A stretch of DNA of 64,000 nt, taken from assembly GCA_934525325.1 (NCBI GenBank), contig CAKSZE010000001.1, forward strand, positions 54,614 through 118,613, given 5' to 3'. Below the pieces are notes generated by a model. That model was not told the DNA's origin. It ran no database searches and saw only the letters and a list, made by a program, of their open reading frames with translations. Numbering within the stretch: position 1 is the stretch's first letter; each line of letters starts with the position of its first letter. Shown here one piece after another: positions 14,595 through 22,983 of the stretch. The translations under genes and the position numbers were made by a program. Source of the stretch: an uncultured Faecalibacterium sp. (GTDB taxonomy: Bacteria; Bacillota; Clostridia; Oscillospirales; Ruminococcaceae).

Positions 14595-14638
14595 AACAAA
14601 ACCGCCTCCCTGCACATAGTCTATGCAGGGAGGCGGTT
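14594..14638 (-). terminator. Terminator hairpin that also holds the ribosome site of the next gene
   Basis: AACCGCCTCCCTGCA and TGCAGGGAGGCGGTT pair perfectly (14600-14614 with 14624-14638). On the minus strand the hairpin is followed by TTTTGTT and then immediately by the ATG of the TIGR04086-type gene. Its 3' arm contains the GGAGG used by that gene. It ends the queA-tgt-yajC unit and would mask the ribosome site in read-through RNA. Confidence 0.8.
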
Positions 14639-14659
14639 CATGTATGCACGGTTAAATGC

Positions 14660-14977
14660 TTACTTCTTATCGGCAGGAGCCTTGTCCATGTTCAGCTTTT
14701 CGACCGAAGAGATAGCAGACTTGGTGAAACGGATCTTCACGCGGTCAGCGCCGGTCTCCAGAACAAAGGTGTCATCCTTGATGGCGACAACGCGGCCAAT
14801 GACACCGCCGATGGTCGTGACCTGATCGCCGATCTCCAGACTGCTGCGCATAGCGGCATCCTTCTTTTCCTGCTTCTTCTGGGGACGATAGATCATGAAG
14901 TACAGCAGGACCAGCATCAGTGCCAGCGTGAAGAACAGGCTGATATAGCCTTCGGACGTGGTAGTCAGAAATTGCAT
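14660..14977 (-). CDS. yajC: Preprotein translocase subunit YajC
   Basis: YajC is a small single-pass accessory of the SecDF-YajC complex that assists Sec export. The 105-residue protein has a short N-terminus, one membrane helix (about 12-30) and the family motif FMIYRPQKKQEKK. A conserved cytoplasmic domain follows (EIGDQVTTIGGVIGRVVAI). AGGAG precedes the ATG. It follows tgt in the common queA-tgt-yajC order and also has its own promoter at 15014-15042, so it can be made without queuosine genes. secDF is not in the window. Confidence 0.95.
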   Translation of the reverse strand: MQFLTTTSEGYISLFFTLALMLVLLYFMIYRPQKKQEKKDAAMRSSLEIGDQVTTIGGVIGRVVAIKDDTFVLETGADRVKIRFTKSAISSVEKLNMDKAPADKK

Positions 14978-15013
14978 GGGGCAAAATCTCCTCTCAAAAA
15001 TTCAGATAATGCT

Positions 15014-15042
15014 ATTATACCCTCTTATCGGCCTTGTTGCAA
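15014..15042 (-). promoter_or_regulatory. SigA-type promoter for yajC
   Basis: On the minus strand TTGCAA (15037-15042) and TATAAT (15014-15019) are separated by 17 bp, in the 74-bp gap between tgt and yajC. A small GCCTTG / CAAGGC hairpin overlaps the -35 box. Confidence 0.7.
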
Positions 15043-15051
15043 GGCTAAAGT

Positions 15052-16197
15052 TTAAATTCGGGTATCCAGAAGCTTCACGTATCTGTCGTGGAAGGCGGTA
15101 AAGGTACCGGCATCCAGCTCATCCCGGATGCGTTCCATCAGGTGATTGTAGAACCACAGGTTGTGCATCACGGTCAGTCGCATACCCAGCATTTCGTCTG
15201 CCTTGAGCAGATGCCGGATGTAGGCACGGGAGTAATCGCGGCACACCGGGCAGCCGCAGGCAGGGTCGATGGGGCGCTCGTCCCGCTCGTACTTGGCATT
15301 TTTGATGTTGATGATGCCGCTCCATGTATTCAGGTGACCGTGGCGGGCATTGCGGCTGGGCATAACGCAGTCAAACAGGTCTACACCGCGGGCAACGGCC
15401 TCGATGATGTTGCCGGGGGTGCCGACGCCCATCAGATAGCGGATCTTGTCCTTGGGCATATACGGCTCCACCTGACTGATCATCTCATACATCACTTCCG
15501 TGGGCTCACCCACGGCCAGACCACCAATGGCGTAGCCGTCCAGTTCCAGATCAGCGATCTGCTTCATGTGCTCCACACGCAGGTCAGCATAGGTGCAGCC
15601 CTGATTGATGCCGAACAGAAGCTGATCCGGGTTGACCGAGATGCCCTCGTGCTTCAGCCTTGCCATTTCAGCCTTGCAGCGCTTCAGCCAGCGGGTAGTG
15701 CGCTCGCAGCTGTCCTTGGAGTAATCGTGCTGGGCGGGGTTCTCCACGCACTCATCAAAGGCCATGGCGATGGTAGAGCCCAGATTTGCCTGGATCTGCA
15801 TACTCTCCTCCGGGCCCATAAAGATGCGGTGACCGTCCAGATGAGAGGCGAAGGTCACGCCCTCCTCGGTGATCTTACGCAGTTTTGCCAGACTGAACAC
15901 CTGAAATCCGCCGCTGTCGGTCAGGATAGGCCCGTTCCAGCGGGTGAACTTGTGCAGGCCGCCCATATCTGCCACCAGCTTGTCGCCGGGACGCAGGTGC
16001 AGGTGGTAGGTGTTGCACAGCATGACCTGCGCGCCGATATCTTTCAGATCCTGCGCCGACAGGCCGCCCTTGATGGCACCGGCGGTGGCAACGTTCTGGA
16101 AGGCAGGGGTATGCACCGTGCCGTGCACGGTTTTGAACTCGCCCCGCCGGGCGTTGTGTTCCCGCTTGAGCAAAGTGTAGGTCGTCAAAGAAGGCAT
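15052..16197 (-). CDS. tgt: tRNA-guanine transglycosylase (queuine tRNA-ribosyltransferase)
   Basis: Tgt exchanges guanine-34 for preQ1 in tRNAs with GUN anticodons. The 381-residue protein has the catalytic segments LTDSGGFQVFSL and FDCVMPSRNARHG (nucleophilic Asp region). The zinc site is CGCPVC with a further Cys/His downstream (TVMHN). The ATG at 16197 is chosen because AGAAAGGAAAA lies just before it and because family proteins begin at this point; a longer frame from 16296 has no site. It is 109 bp downstream of queA and shares its transcript. Confidence 0.97.
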   Translation of the reverse strand: MPSLTTYTLLKREHNARRGEFKTVHGTVHTPAFQNVATAGAIKGGLSAQDLKDIGAQVMLCNTYHLHLRPGDKLVADMGGLHKFTRWNGPILTDSGGFQVFSLAKLRKITEEGVTFASHLDGHRIFMGPEESMQIQANLGSTIAMAFDECVENPAQHDYSKDSCERTTRWLKRCKAEMARLKHEGISVNPDQLLFGINQGCTYADLRVEHMKQIADLELDGYAIGGLAVGEPTEVMYEMISQVEPYMPKDKIRYLMGVGTPGNIIEAVARGVDLFDCVMPSRNARHGHLNTWSGIINIKNAKYERDERPIDPACGCPVCRDYSRAYIRHLLKADEMLGMRLTVMHNLWFYNHLMERIRDELDAGTFTAFHDRYVKLLDTRI

Positions 16198-16306
16198 GGT
16201 CTTTTCCTTTCTGCGCACGGAAAACAGCCGTGCAGCCTCGATGCAGGCAGCAAGCCTGCAAGTTATCAGAATGATCACAGCAACATTATGTTGCAATTAC
16301 AAAAAA

Positions 16307-17335
16307 TCACAAAATGAGCATCGCATCGCCAAAGGAGAAGAAGCGGTACTTCTCTGCCACAGCCACCTCATAGGCGTGCATGGTCTTTTCATAGCCGTAC
16401 AGAGCGGACACCAGCATGATCAGGGTGCTCTCCGGCAGATGGAAGTTAGTGATCAGACCGTCGATGCAGTTGAACTTCACCCCCGGATACAGGAAGATGG
16501 AGGTGTTGCCGCTGCAAGCTTTGATCTCGCCATACTTGGCAGCAGCAGCCTCCAGCGTGCGGCAGCTGGTAGTGCCCACAGCGATGACCCGGTGGCCTGC
16601 GGCCTTGGTCTCGCGGATGCGCCGGGCGGTCTCCTCGCTGATGGAGTACCACTCGCTGTGCATCTTGTGATCGGTGATCTCGTCCTCCTGCACGGGGCGG
16701 AAGGTGCCCAGACCAACGTGCAGAGTGACCTCGGCAATGCCGACGCCCATAGCACGGAGAGTGTCCATCAGCTCCGGGGTAAAGTGCAGCCCGGCGGTGG
16801 GAGCAGCCGCACTGCCCAGCTCCTTAGCGTAGACGGTCTGGTACTGGCTCTGATCCTCCAGCTGCTTTGTGATGTAGGGCGGCAGCGGCATCTTGCCAAA
16901 TTCATCCAGCTTTTCATAAAGCGTTTCGGTATCATAATAGAATGTAACATACTTGTTGCCGTCCTCCATGGTCTCGTCCACCACGGCGGTCAGACTGCCG
17001 TCGCCAAAGCTTACCTTCGTGCCGGGCTGCATCCGCTTGCCGGGCTTTGCCAGGCACTCCCACTGGTCGCCCTTCACCTGCCGCAGCAGCAGCAGCTCAC
17101 ACACGGCACCGGTAGGCTGCTTGACGCCCACGATGCGGGCGGGCAGCACCTTGGAATTGTTCACCACCAAAAGATCTCCCGGCTCCAGAAATTCCGGCAG
17201 GTCGCGGAACACCTTGTGCCGGATGCTGTCGTCCTTTTGGCTCAGAACCATCAGCCGCGCAGCGTCCCGCGGGGCTGCGGGCTCCTGTGCAATGAGCTCT
17301 TTGGGTAAATCATACCAAAAATCTTTTTTTAACAT
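16307..17335 (-). CDS. queA: S-adenosylmethionine:tRNA ribosyltransferase-isomerase
   Basis: QueA transfers the ribosyl group of SAM to preQ1 on tRNA, forming epoxyqueuosine. The 342 residues match the family length, with the opening DFWYDLPKELIAQEPA and the motif TAGLHFTPELMDTL. The end is YRFFSFGDAMLIL. The start at 17335 fits the family N-terminus; an ATG three codons upstream (17344) is 3 nt from GGAAAGG and is a possible alternative. It heads the queA-tgt operon from its own promoter at 17412-17440. A degraded copy of its last codons is found at 10014-10058. Confidence 0.96.
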   Translation of the reverse strand: MLKKDFWYDLPKELIAQEPAAPRDAARLMVLSQKDDSIRHKVFRDLPEFLEPGDLLVVNNSKVLPARIVGVKQPTGAVCELLLLRQVKGDQWECLAKPGKRMQPGTKVSFGDGSLTAVVDETMEDGNKYVTFYYDTETLYEKLDEFGKMPLPPYITKQLEDQSQYQTVYAKELGSAAAPTAGLHFTPELMDTLRAMGVGIAEVTLHVGLGTFRPVQEDEITDHKMHSEWYSISEETARRIRETKAAGHRVIAVGTTSCRTLEAAAAKYGEIKACSGNTSIFLYPGVKFNCIDGLITNFHLPESTLIMLVSALYGYEKTMHAYEVAVAEKYRFFSFGDAMLIL

Positions 17336-17411
17336 AGTGTGCATTTGCCTTTCCGATGATTGACACGGACAACGTATCAATGATATCATAGAATCTGTAT
17401 AAACAGTATCT

Positions 17412-17440
17412 ATTATATTGCATCGCTGTCCGGTTTGCAA
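17412..17440 (-). promoter_or_regulatory. SigA-type promoter for queA-tgt
   Basis: On the minus strand TTGCAA (17435-17440) and TATAAT (17412-17417) are 17 bp apart. TTGCAA is its own complement, so the same element could serve the divergent asd gene, though no good -10 box lies at the right distance on that side. Confidence 0.75.
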
Positions 17441-17501
17441 GCCGTGTTCTTCGCAATGCTAAGATTTGCTGTTTGTTTTTTTGAAAGGAAAGGTGCTGGA
17501 A

Positions 17502-18584
17502 ATGGAAAGACAGTATAAAGTGGGTATCGTAGGTGCAACTGGCATGGTGGGTCAGCGTTTTGTGACTCTGCTGGAGAATCATCCCTGGTTCAGGCTGACC
17601 GTACTGGCCGCATCCGGCCGCAGTGCGGGCAAGAGCTATGAGGATGCAGTAGGCTCCCGCTGGGCCATGACCACTCCCATGCCGGAGAGCGTGAAGAAGA
17701 TGACCGTTCTGGACGCTTCCAAGGTAGAGGAAGTTGCTTCGCAGGTGGATTTTGTTTTCTGCGCTGTCAATATGCCTAAAGACGAGATCAAAGCACTGGA
17801 GGAAGCATACGCCAAGGCTGAGTGCCCGGTGGTCTCCAACAACAGTGCCCATCGTTTCACCCCGGATGTTCCCATGGTGGTGCCCGAGATCAACGCCGAC
17901 CATATTGAGATCATCCCCGCCCAGCGCAAGCGTCTGGGCACCAAGCGCGGTTTCATTGCGGTTAAGTCCAATTGCAGCCTGCAGAGCTATGTGCCTGCCC
18001 TGCATCCCCTGATGAAGGACTTTGGCGTGAGCAAGGCACTGGTGTGCACCTATCAGGCTATTTCCGGTGCAGGCAAGACCTTTGACCGGATGCCTGAGAT
18101 CGTGGACAACGTGATCCCCTACATCGGCGGTGAGGAGGAAAAGAGCGAGCGCGAGCCGCTGAAGCTGTGGGGCCACATTGAGGGTGACCAGATCGTCAAC
18201 GCCGAGAAGCCGGTCATCACCGCACAGTGCTTCCGTGTGCCTGTCTCGGACGGCCACACCGCAGCCGTGTTCGTAAGCTTTGACAAAAAGCCCACCAAGG
18301 AGCAGATGCTGGAAGCATGGGCGAACTTCCGCGGCCCCGCACAGGAGCTTGGCCTGCCCAGCGCACCCAAGCAGTTCCTGCACTACTTTACCGAGCCGGA
18401 TCGTCCGCAGCCCAAGCTGGACCGCAACACCGAGAACGGCATGGCCGTGTGCATCGGCCGTCTGCGGGAGGACACCCTGTTTGACTACAAGTTTGCCTGC
18501 ATGAGCCACAACACCCTGCGCGGTGCTGCCGGCGGTGCTGTGCTGCTGGCGGAGCTGCTGGCAGCAAAGGGCTATATGGACTAA
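17502..18584 (+). CDS. asd: Aspartate-semialdehyde dehydrogenase
   Basis: Asd reduces aspartyl phosphate to aspartate semialdehyde with NADPH, the branch point for lysine, threonine and methionine. The 360-residue protein has GATGMVGQRF (NADP loop, about residues 10-19) and SNCSLQSY (catalytic Cys, about 157). The insertion pattern and length are those of the archaeal/fungal-like Asd class rather than the E. coli type. The ATG at 17502 follows GAAAGG. dapA and dapB come directly after, forming the first half of the diaminopimelate route. No aspartokinase gene is adjacent, but an ACT-only relative lies at 21842-22309. Confidence 0.96.
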   Translation: MERQYKVGIVGATGMVGQRFVTLLENHPWFRLTVLAASGRSAGKSYEDAVGSRWAMTTPMPESVKKMTVLDASKVEEVASQVDFVFCAVNMPKDEIKALEEAYAKAECPVVSNNSAHRFTPDVPMVVPEINADHIEIIPAQRKRLGTKRGFIAVKSNCSLQSYVPALHPLMKDFGVSKALVCTYQAISGAGKTFDRMPEIVDNVIPYIGGEEEKSEREPLKLWGHIEGDQIVNAEKPVITAQCFRVPVSDGHTAAVFVSFDKKPTKEQMLEAWANFRGPAQELGLPSAPKQFLHYFTEPDRPQPKLDRNTENGMAVCIGRLREDTLFDYKFACMSHNTLRGAAGGAVLLAELLAAKGYMD

Positions 18585-18629
18585 TGCCTGAATTTTTGCG
18601 CGATACACGCAGCAAAGGAGTTTTTTACT

Positions 18630-19523
18630 ATGAAGAAGCCTGTCTTTACCGGTGCGGGTGTTGCCATCATCACCCCGATGTACGAGGACGGAAGCATCAA
18701 CTTTGACGAGCTGGGCCGCATTATCGAGGATCAGATCGCCCGCCACACCGATGCCATCATCATCTGCGGCACCACCGGCGAGTGCTCTACCATGACTGAT
18801 GAGGAGCAGCTGGCCGCCATCAAGTTCACCGTGGATACGGTCGATCACCGCGTACCGGTCATTGCCGGTGCCGGTTCGAACGATACCGACCACGGCTGCG
18901 CACTGGCAGCAAAGTCTGCTGCCTGCGGTGCCGATGCCCTGCTGATGGTCACCCCCTACTACAACAAGACCTCGCAGGCCGGTCTGGTGGCGCACTTTAC
19001 CGCCATGGCTGAGGCCGGCGGCATCCCGGTCATTCTGTACAATGTGCCCTCCCGCACGGGTCTGAACATTGCGCCTGAAACTGCACTGGAACTGAGCAAA
19101 CACCCGCTCATCAACGGCATCAAGGAGGCCTCTGGCAACATCTCTCAGGTGGCCAAGGTAGCTGCACTGTGCGGTGATGCGCTGAACATCTACTCCGGTA
19201 ACGACGATCAGGTGGTTCCCCTGCTGGCACTGGGCGGCAAGGGCGTTATCAGCGTGGTGTCCAATGTTGCGCCGGAGCTGGTGCATAACTGCTGTCAGGC
19301 TTTCTTTGACGGCGACACCGCCAAGGCTTGCGCTTTGCAGCTGGAAATGCTGCCGCTGGAGGAGGCTCTGTTCTGCGAGGTGAACCCCATTCCGGTCAAG
19401 TACGCCATGAATGTGCTGGGCTGGAATGCAGGTGAATGCCGTCTGCCGCTGGTTGAGCCCAGCGATGCCCACAAGGCAAAGATCGAGCAGGCTTTGCAGG
19501 CTGCCGGTCTGATCAAGGAATAA
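18630..19523 (+). CDS. dapA: 4-hydroxy-tetrahydrodipicolinate synthase
   Basis: DapA condenses pyruvate with aspartate semialdehyde. The 297 residues show the threonine pair in CGTTGECSTM, the Tyr in ILYNVPSRTG (about 135) and the Schiff-base Lys in GIKEASGN (about 163), so the active site is complete. AAAGGAG precedes the start. It lies 45 bp after asd and its product feeds DapB, encoded next. Product of the pathway is needed for peptidoglycan cross-links and lysine, and dipicolinate in spore formers is drawn from the same intermediate. Confidence 0.97.
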   Translation: MKKPVFTGAGVAIITPMYEDGSINFDELGRIIEDQIARHTDAIIICGTTGECSTMTDEEQLAAIKFTVDTVDHRVPVIAGAGSNDTDHGCALAAKSAACGADALLMVTPYYNKTSQAGLVAHFTAMAEAGGIPVILYNVPSRTGLNIAPETALELSKHPLINGIKEASGNISQVAKVAALCGDALNIYSGNDDQVVPLLALGGKGVISVVSNVAPELVHNCCQAFFDGDTAKACALQLEMLPLEEALFCEVNPIPVKYAMNVLGWNAGECRLPLVEPSDAHKAKIEQALQAAGLIKE

Positions 19524-19532
19524 AAAGCGTAC

Positions 19533-19567
19533 AGAATGCCCGGGACTCTTCAGCTTCCGGGCATTCT
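19533..19567 (+). terminator. Intercistronic hairpin between dapA and dapB
   Basis: AGAATGCCCGG and CCGGGCATTCT pair perfectly across a 13-base loop. No T run follows, so it is more likely an RNA-stability or partial-attenuation hairpin than a full terminator. Confidence 0.5.
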
Positions 19568-19598
19568 GCCATATTATTATAGAAACGAGGAAACAACA

Positions 19599-20357
19599 AT
19601 GACAGAGATCGTGATTCAGGGCATTGGCGGCCGCATGGGCCATGTGCTGTGTGATATGATCGCACAGCGGGAGGATTGCTGCGTGGTGGCCGGTATCGAT
19701 ATGAAGGATGGCGAGCAGAACGGCATCCCGGTCTACGACAGTCTGGAAAAGCTGAACGGCAAGGGCGATGTGATCATCGACTTCAGTTCCCCTGCTGCGG
19801 TGGAAAAGGCACTGCCCTACTGCCAGAGCCACAAGCTGCCCATCGTGGTGTGCACCACCGGTCTTTCGGAAGAACTGCAGCTGAAGGTCGTGCAGCTGTC
19901 CCGCAGCGTTCCGGTGTTCAAGAGTGCCAATATGTCCATGGGCATCAACGTGCTGGCCGAGCTGTGCAAGCGCGCCTCTGCCGTGCTGGGTATCAACTAT
20001 GATATCGAGATCGTGGAGCAGCATCACCACAACAAGCTGGATGCACCCAGCGGAACGGCGCTGATGCTGGCTGATGCTATCAATGAGCAGAATGACGGTG
20101 CGTACCATTATGTGTACGACCGCTCCTCCGTGCGCCAGAAGCGCGACCCGAAGGAGATCGGCATCAGTGCTGTGCGCGGCGGCAGCATCGTAGGCGACCA
20201 TGAAGTACTGTTCTGCGGGCCGGATGAGGTGATCACCCTGCGGCACACCGCCTACTCCCGCAGCATCTTTGCCAACGGTGCCGTGAATGCTGCGGTCTAT
20301 CTGGCAAAGAAGGAGCCGGGTCTGTACGATATGGGCGATCTGATCGCCGCGCTCTGA
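19599..20357 (+). CDS. dapB: 4-hydroxy-tetrahydrodipicolinate reductase
   Basis: DapB reduces the DapA product with NAD(P)H. The 252-residue protein starts with VIQGIGGRMG (nucleotide loop). It has the catalytic segment EQHHHNKLDAPSGTA in mid-protein and GEHE-equivalent GDHEVLF near the C-terminus, all in place. The ATG at 19599 follows GAGGAAAC; a longer frame from 19536 runs through the dapA-dapB hairpin. It ends the asd-dapA-dapB group, with the CapA-like gene starting 42 bp later, possibly on the same RNA. Confidence 0.97.
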   Translation: MTEIVIQGIGGRMGHVLCDMIAQREDCCVVAGIDMKDGEQNGIPVYDSLEKLNGKGDVIIDFSSPAAVEKALPYCQSHKLPIVVCTTGLSEELQLKVVQLSRSVPVFKSANMSMGINVLAELCKRASAVLGINYDIEIVEQHHHNKLDAPSGTALMLADAINEQNDGAYHYVYDRSSVRQKRDPKEIGISAVRGGSIVGDHEVLFCGPDEVITLRHTAYSRSIFANGAVNAAVYLAKKEPGLYDMGDLIAAL

Positions 20358-20399
20358 AAAACGAACTGCCCCGGCATACGCCGGGAGAAGAGGTGAACG

Positions 20400-21698
20400 A
20401 TGAAGCAGGAGCCTTTAAAGCGGCGGCGTCCGGCTGCCCGTAAGCGCGGCCGAAAGCAAACGCTCCGGGCGGTGGTGCTGTCGGTTCTGACTGTGAGCGT
20501 GATCGCATTGTGTCTGGGGATCTGGACAAAGCTGCCGGGAGAAGATGTACCGGTGGGCGGCATTGCGCCGCCGGAGGAGACGCTACCCCCTGCTTCATCC
20601 GTTGCGACCCCGGAGCCGGAGCCTGAACCGCAGCCCGTGGTGGAAACCATCCGTTTTTCTGCAACAGGAGATAACCTGATCCATGCCCCTATTTATAAAC
20701 AGGCCGCCCGCCGGGCAGGCGAAGATGGAACGTACAGCTTTGATTACTGTTATGAGCACATCGCGCCTTTTTATGCCGAGCAGGATGTGAACTGGATCAA
20801 TCAGGAGACTCTTTGCAGCGACACCCTTGCACCCTCTACCTACCCCAGCTTTTCCACCCCCGGCGACTGTGCGCGGGCGCTGTACCGCGCCGGGGTGCGG
20901 GTATTCAGCCTGTCCAACAACCACACCTACGATAAGGGTGCCTCTGGCATTGCGGCCACGCTGCAATTCTGGGAGTCCATGCCGGAAGATGTGGTCACCA
21001 CCGGTCTGTGGCGCGGCGAAGAGGACTACGACCGCATCCCGCTGCAAACCGTCAACGGTGTGACCATCGCCTATCTCTCCTACACCGAGCACACCAACGG
21101 CATCCGCCAGAACAAGAATATGACGGCTAATATCATCTACACCAGCCAGACTGATGTGATCGAGCGGCAGGTACGCTTGGCGCGTCAGCAGGCAGATTTT
21201 GTGGTGGTTGGGGTTCACTGGGGCGTAGAGGACAGCCACGCCATCGTGGACAGCCAGCGCACACTGGCGCAGAATCTGGCAGACTGGGGCGCGGATGTCA
21301 TTGTGGGCACCCACCCTCATGTATTGCAGGACGCCCAGTGGCTGACCGCAGCGGACGGACGGCGGAGCTTTGTCGCCTTCTCGCTGGGTAACTTCCTCAG
21401 CACCCAGAGCCGACCGGATCAGCTGGTGGGGGCTATCCTGACCTTGCAGCTGCAAAAGACCATCCAGCCGAACGGCTCGGTGCAGTGCGAAGTGCTTGAA
21501 CCGCAGCTGCACCCCACCGTGACCCATTACGATGCCGGAAAATCTAACGTGCGCACCTATTTTTTGAGCGATTACACGCAGGAATTGGCAGCAGCGCATG
21601 GTGTGCGGGCAAATAATTCTGATTTCAGCCTTGACAGGATACAAAAAATCGCGCAAAATAATATCAGCGCATCCTTTTTATCGCAAGACAAAAATTAG
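20400..21698 (+). CDS. CapA family (PGA_cap) membrane-anchored protein
   Basis: PGA_cap proteins have a metallophosphoesterase-like fold; the founding members take part in polyglutamate capsule formation, but most clostridial ones are uncharacterised surface proteins. The 432 residues comprise a very basic N-terminus, one membrane helix (about 23-42), a proline/glutamate-rich linker (50-82) and the PGA_cap domain (from about 85). Motifs are ATGDNLIH, NWINQETL, SLSNNHTYDKG and VGVHWGVED, followed by GTHPHVLQ. GAAGAGGTG precedes the ATG. No capB/capC genes are near, so a capsule role is unsupported. It may be cotranscribed with dapAB. Confidence 0.85.
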   Translation: MKQEPLKRRRPAARKRGRKQTLRAVVLSVLTVSVIALCLGIWTKLPGEDVPVGGIAPPEETLPPASSVATPEPEPEPQPVVETIRFSATGDNLIHAPIYKQAARRAGEDGTYSFDYCYEHIAPFYAEQDVNWINQETLCSDTLAPSTYPSFSTPGDCARALYRAGVRVFSLSNNHTYDKGASGIAATLQFWESMPEDVVTTGLWRGEEDYDRIPLQTVNGVTIAYLSYTEHTNGIRQNKNMTANIIYTSQTDVIERQVRLARQQADFVVVGVHWGVEDSHAIVDSQRTLAQNLADWGADVIVGTHPHVLQDAQWLTAADGRRSFVAFSLGNFLSTQSRPDQLVGAILTLQLQKTIQPNGSVQCEVLEPQLHPTVTHYDAGKSNVRTYFLSDYTQELAAAHGVRANNSDFSLDRIQKIAQNNISASFLSQDKN

Positions 21699-21728
21699 CG
21701 CAACGTGAAAACAGCATATTTGCGATAT

Positions 21729-21770
21729 GCAATTCAACGCTGTTGCTGTTGCATTAAAAAGTTGAATTGC
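21729..21770 (+). promoter_or_regulatory. Inverted repeat in the leader of the ACT-protein gene
   Basis: GCAATTCAAC (21729-21738) and GTTGAATTGC (21761-21770) are a perfect 10-bp inverted repeat with a 22-bp spacer, in the 143-bp AT-rich gap before 21842. A weak promoter (TTGAAT with TAAAAA, 16 bp apart) overlaps its right half. It may be an operator or an RNA hairpin. Confidence 0.4.
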
Positions 21771-21841
21771 GATAGCACTTACATAAAAATGTGAAATGAT
21801 TGAGCGTTGTCCGGGAACCCGGGCAGAACGGAGGACTTTTT

Positions 21842-22309
21842 ATGTACGGAGTATCGAAGATCAATATCGAGACTGACCTGATGATGATCAGCGTGCAGGA
21901 CGTGGAGTTCCGGGGCAACAGTCTGTCCCGGTATCTGGATATCTTTGCAGAGACCGGCGTGGTGGTGGATATGATCAGCCAGAGCGCTCCCCACGGCACC
22001 ACCATTGATTTCAGCTTTACCGCATCCAGCAGCGATCTGCCGCTGGTGATGAAAGCGATCTCGGCGGCAAATCTGGATAAGGACGCCAAGGCGTCTCCCT
22101 TGATCAGCGTGGGCTATTCCAAGCTGAATCTGTTCGGCGAGGATATGGTCACCAGCTGCGGCGTGGCTGCGCGGGCGCTGAATGCACTGGCTATGGCCGG
22201 TATTGAGGTACTGCTGATCACCACCAGCGATCTGGATATCTCGCTGCTCGTCCACGCGGAAAACGAGGACGCCGCCTACGAGGCACTGAAAAAGGCATAC
22301 GAGCTGTAA
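21842..22309 (+). CDS. Stand-alone ACT-domain protein, aspartokinase regulatory-domain type
   Basis: The 155 residues correspond to two ACT domains like those at the C-terminus of aspartokinases: a first ACT in residues 1-70 and a second ending in the ISLLVHAENEDAAYEALKKAYEL pattern. There is no kinase domain. The start at 21842 follows GGAGG; a longer frame from 21800 has no site. It lies 1.5 kb after asd-dapA-dapB, so a role in sensing lysine or threonine for that pathway is plausible, perhaps by binding an aspartokinase encoded elsewhere. It might equally be a regulator of unrelated enzymes. A terminator follows. Confidence 0.8.
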   Translation: MYGVSKINIETDLMMISVQDVEFRGNSLSRYLDIFAETGVVVDMISQSAPHGTTIDFSFTASSSDLPLVMKAISAANLDKDAKASPLISVGYSKLNLFGEDMVTSCGVAARALNALAMAGIEVLLITTSDLDISLLVHAENEDAAYEALKKAYEL

Positions 22310-22319
22310 CAGCAATCAA

Positions 22320-22359
22320 CAGGGGCCGGAGGGGCAGTTTCCCTTTCGGCCCTGTTTTT
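22320..22359 (+). terminator. Rho-independent terminator after the ACT gene
   Basis: CAGGGGCCG (22320-22328) pairs with CGGCCCTG (22347-22354), followed by TTTTT. It separates the ACT gene from the IIA-Glc gene. Confidence 0.8.
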
Positions 22360-22410
22360 GCGGAATGCGCAGCAACAGGCAAAATCCCCTGCTGAAAGAA
22401 GGAACCCGGA

Positions 22411-22980
22411 ATGAAAGTATCAGCAACTCTCGTACACAGCATCCGGCAGCGGCTGCGGGCACATTTTGAGAAAAATGCGCCGCTTGCTTCGGAGAATCCG
22501 GCAGCGGGAACCACTCCTACGGAGAGTGGGCAGCTGCTTTATGCGCCGGTCACAGGACGCATCCGCGCACTGACCCGGATCAAGGATCCGGTATTCTCCA
22601 GCGAGGTGCTGGGCAAGGGCTGCGCCATCGAGCCCAGCTGCGGCGAGGTGGTAGCGCCCGCAGACGGCATCGTGAAAAAGATTGCCAAGACCCATCATGC
22701 CGTCAGTCTGCTGTGCGATAACGGGTTGGAGGTGCTCATCCATGTTGGCATGGACACCGTGGAGCTGAAGGGCAAAGGCTATGAGCTGTTTGTACAGGCT
22801 GGTGACCATGTGCAGAAGGGGCAGCTGCTTTTCCGGTTCGATCTGCAAGCCATTGCAGCAGCAGGCTACACACTGACCACCCCTGTGATCGTGACCAACA
22901 GCAGCCGGTTTGCACGGATAGAGCCTTTGCTCTCCGGCCAGGTAACTGCTGGGCAGCAGCTTTTACGCGCCAAAATGTAA
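22411..22980 (+). CDS. PTS IIA component, glucose type, stand-alone
   Basis: IIA-Glc accepts phosphate from HPr and passes it to a IIB domain of a sugar permease. The 189-residue protein has the whole domain (from about residue 40): APVTGRIRALTRIKDPVFSSE, HHAVSL (accessory His) and VLIHVGMDTVELKG (phosphorylated His, about 110). The first 30 residues are an amphipathic, basic leader that may touch the membrane. No IIBC permease or HPr gene is near, so it probably serves several transporters in trans, and it may also regulate, as Crr does in enteric bacteria. AAGGAA precedes the start. It forms a one-gene unit between two terminators. Confidence 0.9.
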   Translation: MKVSATLVHSIRQRLRAHFEKNAPLASENPAAGTTPTESGQLLYAPVTGRIRALTRIKDPVFSSEVLGKGCAIEPSCGEVVAPADGIVKKIAKTHHAVSLLCDNGLEVLIHVGMDTVELKGKGYELFVQAGDHVQKGQLLFRFDLQAIAAAGYTLTTPVIVTNSSRFARIEPLLSGQVTAGQQLLRAKM

Positions 22981-22983
22981 AAA

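Noticed and set aside
17441-17501. Lysine riboswitch upstream of asd
   Set aside because: The leader is only about 60 nt long, far too short, and shows none of the conserved elements.
17310-20246. Very long open frame (978 codons) on the minus strand across asd, dapA and dapB
   Set aside because: It is antisense to three unmistakable genes, has no ribosome site or family resemblance, and arises from codon bias of the GC-rich plus-strand genes.
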